Source of the DNA: a virus
Direction: 5' to 3' (one strand)
Length of the DNA stretch: 24,773 bases
IMG/VR virus record: IMGVR_UViG_3300018481_000014
Span: 1-24,773 of that record
In this document: positions 21,551 to 24,773 of the stretch, in pieces
How positions within the stretch are numbered: position 1 is the stretch's first letter
Layout: each line of letters opens with the position of its first letter
The notes under the pieces: generated by a model
Seen by the model: only the letters and a program-made list of their open reading frames with translations
What the model was told of the DNA's origin: nothing
Databases searched by the model: none
Position numbers and translations under genes: made by a program

Positions 21551-21897
21551 TGTTTGCCTATTCCATCCCGTTTGCTGCCGTCCGTACTGCCTGGGAAGCC
21601 AACATCGCCGGCCTGTCGGCCCCGGCGACCTGGACAGCGGCCGGGCAGCCGCTTGCCATCCGCGTCGGCTTCAGCGTGGCTCGCAATACCGACGTGGCGC
21701 TGGCTAACGCGCTGGGCGTGGGAACGCGCATCATCACCATACGGGCTATCGACACGCCGACCCGCGTGCCCCATCCGCTCGACCGTATCGAGGTGGCGGG
21801 CGAACAACTGACCCTGGACGACGTGCAACCCGTTGTCTTTATGGGCCAATTGGTCGGCTGGCGCTGCCTGTCGGCCGGCGCGAGGCCAGGGCCATGA
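21550..21897 (+). CDS. Head closure / head-tail joining protein
   Basis: This 115-aa protein begins in a TGATG overlap. It is beta-rich with no long helix (SIPFAAVRTAWEANIAGLSA, then PLAIRVGFSVARNTDVALAN, then RIEVAGEQLTLDDVQPVVFM). That fits the small barrel of gpFII/gp16-type stoppers that close the connector after packaging. The call depends strongly on its place between the adaptor and the tail terminator. The sequence motif alone is weak. Confidence 0.6.
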   Translation: MFAYSIPFAAVRTAWEANIAGLSAPATWTAAGQPLAIRVGFSVARNTDVALANALGVGTRIITIRAIDTPTRVPHPLDRIEVAGEQLTLDDVQPVVFMGQLVGWRCLSAGARPGP

Positions 21898-22301
21898 GCG
21901 AAGCCTACAAGCGATCCCTGGTCCGCGGCTGGTGCCAGGCCGTGACGGCGGCGCCGTTCGTCCAGACCATCAACGTCAACGACAAGCCGCTAGTAACGGC
22001 GCCAACCTGGTTTACCGTCGTCTGGGAGCCCGACGCGGCGGAAATCATCGGCTATTGCGGCATCAGCCAGGAAATCGGCCAACTGAATATCATTGTGGCC
22101 GGCGAGCCCAACCTGGGCGACGGCCCGGTGGCGGCGGCAATGGACGCGATCGTGGCCGAGCTGATGGCCAAGGCCGACCCGGAAAATCAATTTGTGATCG
22201 AACGCGCCCAGGCGACGGCCGAGGAATCGGCGGGCACGGCCGACCGCTGGTATCGCTTACGGACGCCGCTCGACTATCGCTACCTAACAGGAGGGCCATG
22301 A
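21894..22301 (+). CDS. Probable tail terminator / neck protein
   Basis: This 135-aa protein begins in an ATGA overlap and lies just before the tail tube gene, the normal place of the tail terminator (lambda gpU type), which caps the tube. Alternating strands and helices (WFTVVWEPDAAEIIGYCGIS, GQLNIIVAGEPNLGDGPVAA, MDAIVAELMAKADP) fit that alpha/beta fold. A DUF4128-type name would also agree. Position carries most of the weight. Confidence 0.6.
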   Translation: MSEAYKRSLVRGWCQAVTAAPFVQTINVNDKPLVTAPTWFTVVWEPDAAEIIGYCGISQEIGQLNIIVAGEPNLGDGPVAAAMDAIVAELMAKADPENQFVIERAQATAEESAGTADRWYRLRTPLDYRYLTGGP

Positions 22302-22303
22302 CA

Positions 22304-22960
22304 ATGCCGGCAAAAGCCTACAGCACCAAGGGACTTAAGATATGGATCGGCAGCGCCGAGGCGCCGACCGAACTCGCGCCGACCGCCATCAGCCTGGCGA
22401 AACCCGCCGTCGTCACCGTGGCCAACAGCGCCGCCGATGGCGACATGGTCTATGTCGCGACCACGGGTTTTCCTGAAATCGACGGCAAATGGTTCCCCGT
22501 CGAGGCGGTGAGCGCGACCGCATTCAGCCTGACCGGCTCCGATACGACCGGCTCAAGCGGCGCGCTCGCCACGACGCCGAGCGTGCAGCTCCACGCCCAG
22601 ACCGACGCTTATGACCTGTCGTGCCTGGCCAAGGGCATCACGTTCAACAGCGACGCGCCGGCAGCGATCCAGGCCGGCACCTATTGCGACCCGTCGCTGG
22701 CGATCGCGAGCCCGATCATCCCGCCGACAACCATCGAATTCGCCGGCAACATCAACGTCGATGATCCTGCCTACGGCGAGATGATCGCGGCGACAGAGGA
22801 CGGTGTCAGCCGGGCCATCGACATCGAACTGCCGTTTGAACAGGGCGACATCGTTTGCCCTGGCGTCTTTAGCCTCGTGACCTGGGATTTGCCGGTCGAC
22901 GGGATTCAAGGTTTTACCGCCACCGTCACCTGTAACAGCAAACCGGCGCATCGCTGGTAG
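22304..22960 (+). CDS. Major tail tube protein
   Basis: This 218-aa protein is a tail tube subunit of the lambda gpV class. It ends with strands typical of the family (FEQGDIVCPGVFSLVTWDLP, then GIQGFTATVTCNSKPAHRW). An inserted domain near residues ~28-82 has the pattern DGDMVYVATTGFPEIDGKWF followed by a T-F-x-L turn (TAFSLTGSDTTGSSG), a motif common in phage structural proteins. AGGAGGG ends at 22295. It is only two bases from an ATG at 22298 but eight from the ATG at 22304, so I choose the latter. A stronger Shine-Dalgarno than its neighbours agrees with high expression. Confidence 0.85.
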   Translation: MPAKAYSTKGLKIWIGSAEAPTELAPTAISLAKPAVVTVANSAADGDMVYVATTGFPEIDGKWFPVEAVSATAFSLTGSDTTGSSGALATTPSVQLHAQTDAYDLSCLAKGITFNSDAPAAIQAGTYCDPSLAIASPIIPPTTIEFAGNINVDDPAYGEMIAATEDGVSRAIDIELPFEQGDIVCPGVFSLVTWDLPVDGIQGFTATVTCNSKPAHRW

Positions 22961-22968
22961 GAGCATCC

Positions 22969-23343
22969 ATGGCAGGAACCAATGGACACGACCCGGCCGG
23001 CCCGAACGATACCGTAACGGCCGACGAGCTCGACGGCCTGCTGGCCGGCCTGTTCGAGCCGACGCCCTATGAGCTGGCGCCTGGGCGCTGGATCGAGATA
23101 CGCCCGCTGATCCTGGCGAACGCCGATCGGCTCTACATGGGCGGACTGCAAGGCGCCGGGTTACAGAAATTCCTGTTGGCGCGCTGCGTCTACATCAACG
23201 GCAAGGTGCTGGGCGAAGCCGGCGCCGACCGGCTTCCGATCGGCCTGGCGAGCCGGCTGGTGCCGGTGGTGATGGGTGCCAACGGAATGGAAATCGAGAC
23301 GGCGGCAGCCGAGGGCGAGGCAACGACGGACCCAAAAGCCTAG
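22969..23343 (+). CDS. Tail assembly chaperone, short form (gpG-like)
   Basis: This 124-aa protein is the zero-frame product of a gpG/gpGT pair. It lies between tail tube and tape measure, the fixed position of tail chaperones, which hold the tape measure while the tube polymerises. The sequence has an acidic start, a core ELAPGRWIEIRPLILANADR and LQKFLLARCVYINGKVLGEA, and an acidic Ala-rich end (ETAAAEGEATTDPKA). It stops at TAG 23341. The slippery heptamer lies seven bases before the end. No similarity beyond position and architecture is claimed. Confidence 0.8.
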   Translation: MAGTNGHDPAGPNDTVTADELDGLLAGLFEPTPYELAPGRWIEIRPLILANADRLYMGGLQGAGLQKFLLARCVYINGKVLGEAGADRLPIGLASRLVPVVMGANGMEIETAAAEGEATTDPKA

Positions 23344-23576
23344 CGCGCCGCTGGCGCCTGGCTCAATTCGCGGTGGCCGAGCTGCTGGGAAAAACCGTTA
23401 GGGAGTTACGCGCCACCATGACGCTAGGTGAGTTTCTCGGCTGGCAGGCCTACGCCCAGGAAAAGAACCGCACGCTGGCCAACCAGGCGGCGACGCCCGA
23501 TGCGCAACGGGCCGTGCTGCCCGAGCTGGGCGCCCTGGGGCCTGGCGGCGTCGCCCATGCCCTGCGGGGCCGCTGA
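22969..23576 (+). CDS. Tail assembly chaperone, frameshifted long form (gpGT-like)
   Basis: A -1 shift at CCCAAAA (23331-23337) joins the short form to the downstream frame, giving about 202 aa: 123 residues of the first frame, then SLARRWRLAQFAVAELLGK and a C-terminal domain (ATMTLGEFLGWQAYAQEKNR, ending GGVAHALRGR). The downstream frame has no stop between the slip site and 23576 and no good start or Shine-Dalgarno before GTG 23373, as expected if it is read only by shifting. The long form binds the tape measure in characterised lambda-like systems. Confidence 0.8.
23331..23357 (+). promoter_or_regulatory. Programmed -1 ribosomal frameshift signal
   Basis: The heptamer C-CCA-AAA (23331-23337) fits X-XXY-YYZ exactly in the reading frame of the chaperone gene. 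After a 7-nt spacer, GCGCC (23345-23349) pairs with GGCGC (23353-23357) across a 3-nt loop, at the spacing usual for stimulatory hairpins. The zero-frame stop is two codons downstream. Confidence 0.85.
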
Positions 23577-24094
23577 TGGCCAAGGTCACGGTCCAGGGAT
23601 TGGCGGCGCTGGTCGAGGAACTGAAGAAGTTTCCCGAGGCCTTGCAGGCGCGTGCCACGCAGACCGGCGTGCGCAAGGCGGCCGGCAAGCTGCGTACCGC
23701 GCTGCGCCGCGGCGCTTACGCCAAGATGCTGACCAGGAACCGCAAGCGCACCAATCGGCTGCGCTCCGGCATCCGCTCGGCGGTGGGTAAAAAGCCGGCG
23801 TTCAAGGGCAAGGCCTGGGTGGCGCTCAAGGCGTCGGCCGGCGAGCCCCGCCCGCGCTATTACTACAAAACGCTGGAACAAGGCCGCAAACCGTACCAGC
23901 GCAAGGCCATGGTGGGCGGCAAGCGCCGGCGCGTCGGCGGCAAATACGCCGGCTCACCGCCGATGAAACCCTTTTGGTCACGGACGGTGCGCCAAACCGG
24001 GCCAATGGTGCAGTCGATCCTTATGGATGAGACCCGCAAGGCGATCGCCTACGAGGCCGGCAAGGCTTACGCCCGGTCGAAGGGTAGGCGCTGA
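23576..24094 (+). CDS. HK97 gp10-like protein (tail completion / adaptor family)
   Basis: This 172-aa, strongly basic protein has the gp10-like beginning VQGLAALVEELKKFPEALQA followed by TQTGVRKAAGKLRTALRRGA. The basic middle ends in a short motif MKPFWSRTVRQTGP near residues 125-138. Such proteins usually lie upstream of the tail tube gene, where they join head and tail. Here it lies between the frameshifted chaperone and the tape measure. The start is a TGATG overlap, and the stop overlaps the tape-measure ATG. The family call is by pattern; the unusual place leaves function open. Confidence 0.7.
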   Translation: MAKVTVQGLAALVEELKKFPEALQARATQTGVRKAAGKLRTALRRGAYAKMLTRNRKRTNRLRSGIRSAVGKKPAFKGKAWVALKASAGEPRPRYYYKTLEQGRKPYQRKAMVGGKRRRVGGKYAGSPPMKPFWSRTVRQTGPMVQSILMDETRKAIAYEAGKAYARSKGRR

Positions 24095-24773
24095 TGGCAA
24101 ACTTTAGCGACCTTGTCGTTAAGCTGGAGCTGCAACAGGCGGCGTTCAACAAGGGCATGGACGACGCGGCCAAGCGGATGGCCCGCGTCCAGCAATCGGC
24201 CAGGCAAGCGCAATCCGGCCTGGCCAGCCTGGAAAACGGCATGAAGGGTGTGGCCCAGGCGGCGGCGGCGGCCGGCGCGGCGTTTGGCACGTTCAAGGGC
24301 GTCCAGGCCATCACCAAGGCGGCCGACGAAGTTCGCAACCTACAGGGCAGCTTCACCGCACTTCTGGGCAGCTCCGAGCGCGCCAGCGACATGATGCTGC
24401 GCGTATTCAACGTGATCGACCGCACCGGCGCGCCGCTGGAGGCCGTCGCCGGCGCGACGCAACGACTGGCGATCGCCATGACGGCTATGGGCGCCAGCAA
24501 CGCCCAAATCGAAACTCTCGCAGAAACCTTTATCAAACTTGGCAAGGTTGGCGGCGCGAGCGCGGCCGAGACGGCGGCCGGCCTGCAACAGCTTGGCCAG
24601 GCGCTCGCCAGCGGCAAGCTGGGCGGCGACGAACTCAAGAGCATTCGCGAGAATGCGCCGCTGGTCGCAGAAGCGATCGCCCAGGGCATGGGCGTTACGA
24701 CCGGCAAACTGAAAGAGCTGGGCGAGCAAGGCAAGCTGACCAGTGATGTCGTCGGTAACGCGCTGATCGCCGC
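24094..24773 (+). CDS. Phage tail tape measure protein, N-terminal part (continues at 1)
   Basis: This is the 5' part of the 714-aa tape-measure protein whose remainder is at 1-1588. It opens in a TGATG overlap with the gp10-like gene. Residues ~1-60 form a helical start (LVVKLELQQAAFNKGMDDAA, with coiled-coil spacing). The conserved tape-measure N-terminal domain follows (KAADEVRNLQGSFTALLGSS; GQALASGKLGGDELKSIREN at the join). This domain is found just ahead of the coiled-coil rod in lambda-like tape measures. The frame is continuous through the terminal repeat. Confidence 0.93.
   Translation, partial: MANFSDLVVKLELQQAAFNKGMDDAAKRMARVQQSARQAQSGLASLENGMKGVAQAAAAAGAAFGTFKGVQAITKAADEVRNLQGSFTALLGSSERASDMMLRVFNVIDRTGAPLEAVAGATQRLAIAMTAMGASNAQIETLAETFIKLGKVGGASAAETAAGLQQLGQALASGKLGGDELKSIRENAPLVAEAIAQGMGVTTGKLKELGEQGKLTSDVVGNALIA
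24651..24773. repeat. Terminal direct repeat, right copy (circular closure)
   Basis: This block is identical to 1-123. Removing one copy gives the 24,650-bp circle and restores the intact tape-measure gene. Confidence 0.95.

Noticed and set aside
1-24773. tRNA or rRNA genes
   Set aside because: No T-loop-like GGTTCGAATCC context or cloverleaf was noticed while reading both strands, and no rRNA-like sequence. A tRNA scan would be decisive.

Overview
The window is a complete, circularly closed small tailed-phage genome. Its first 123 bases (1-123) are identical to its last 123 (24651-24773), so the unique circle is 24,650 bp and the tape-measure gene runs across the join. Every supported gene lies on the + strand. 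Most neighbours overlap by ATGA, GTGA or TGATG junctions, so translation is probably coupled over long operons. The sequence is GC-rich with strongly GC-biased third codon positions. The structural proteins are HK97/lambda-like (HK97-fold capsid, lambda-type tape measure, NlpC/P60 plus TipJ-like tail tip), which indicates a long non-contractile siphovirus tail. The host is probably a high-GC Gram-negative bacterium, perhaps an alphaproteobacterium, but nothing here fixes it. I find no integrase, CI-like repressor, tRNA, rRNA or CRISPR array.

Layout. (a) 1-7974, late tail genes: tape-measure C-terminus, DUF1833-like protein, two-TM protein, NlpC/P60 peptidase, TipJ-like tip protein, a minor tail protein, two fibre proteins and a two-TM holin candidate. 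(b) 7975-11683, replication/accessory block: two hypothetical ORFs, a structured leader with a 27-bp imperfect stem-loop and a hairpin that buries a Shine-Dalgarno, a winged-helix initiator-like gene with an origin-like set of palindromes in its 3' end, a Cys4 protein, an HNH nuclease, two small ORFs, a beta-helix tailspike and another small ORF. (c) 11684-13886: a probable small terminase, then a 195-aa phage protein and a winged-helix protein, each preceded by a degenerate pentamer array. (d) 13919-16722: M15 endolysin, one-TM protein, cytosine-C5 methyltransferase, large terminase, two-TM protein. (e) 16774-22960: prohead protease, capsid with delta domain, hairpin/terminator, small protein, portal, glycan-binding-like protein, connectors, tail tube. 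(f) 22969-24773: tail-assembly chaperone with a -1 frameshift signal (CCCAAAA), gp10-like protein and tape-measure N-terminus.

The most unusual object is the pair of arrays at 12292-12475 and 13080-13359. They are built of strictly phased 5-nt units of the form C-(G/T)-C-N-N: 17 and 12 units in the first, 54 uninterrupted units in the second. They do not encode protein, they abut the ribosome-binding sites of two genes, and they lie just downstream of the probable small terminase gene. I know of no named element of this form. A packaging site, a nucleoprotein-filament nucleation site or a leader-RNA control element are all possible.

Other leads are the structured leader and origin-like cluster around the initiator-like gene, a portal gene placed downstream of the capsid gene, a glycan-binding-like protein inside the head module, and a tailspike gene inside the accessory block.
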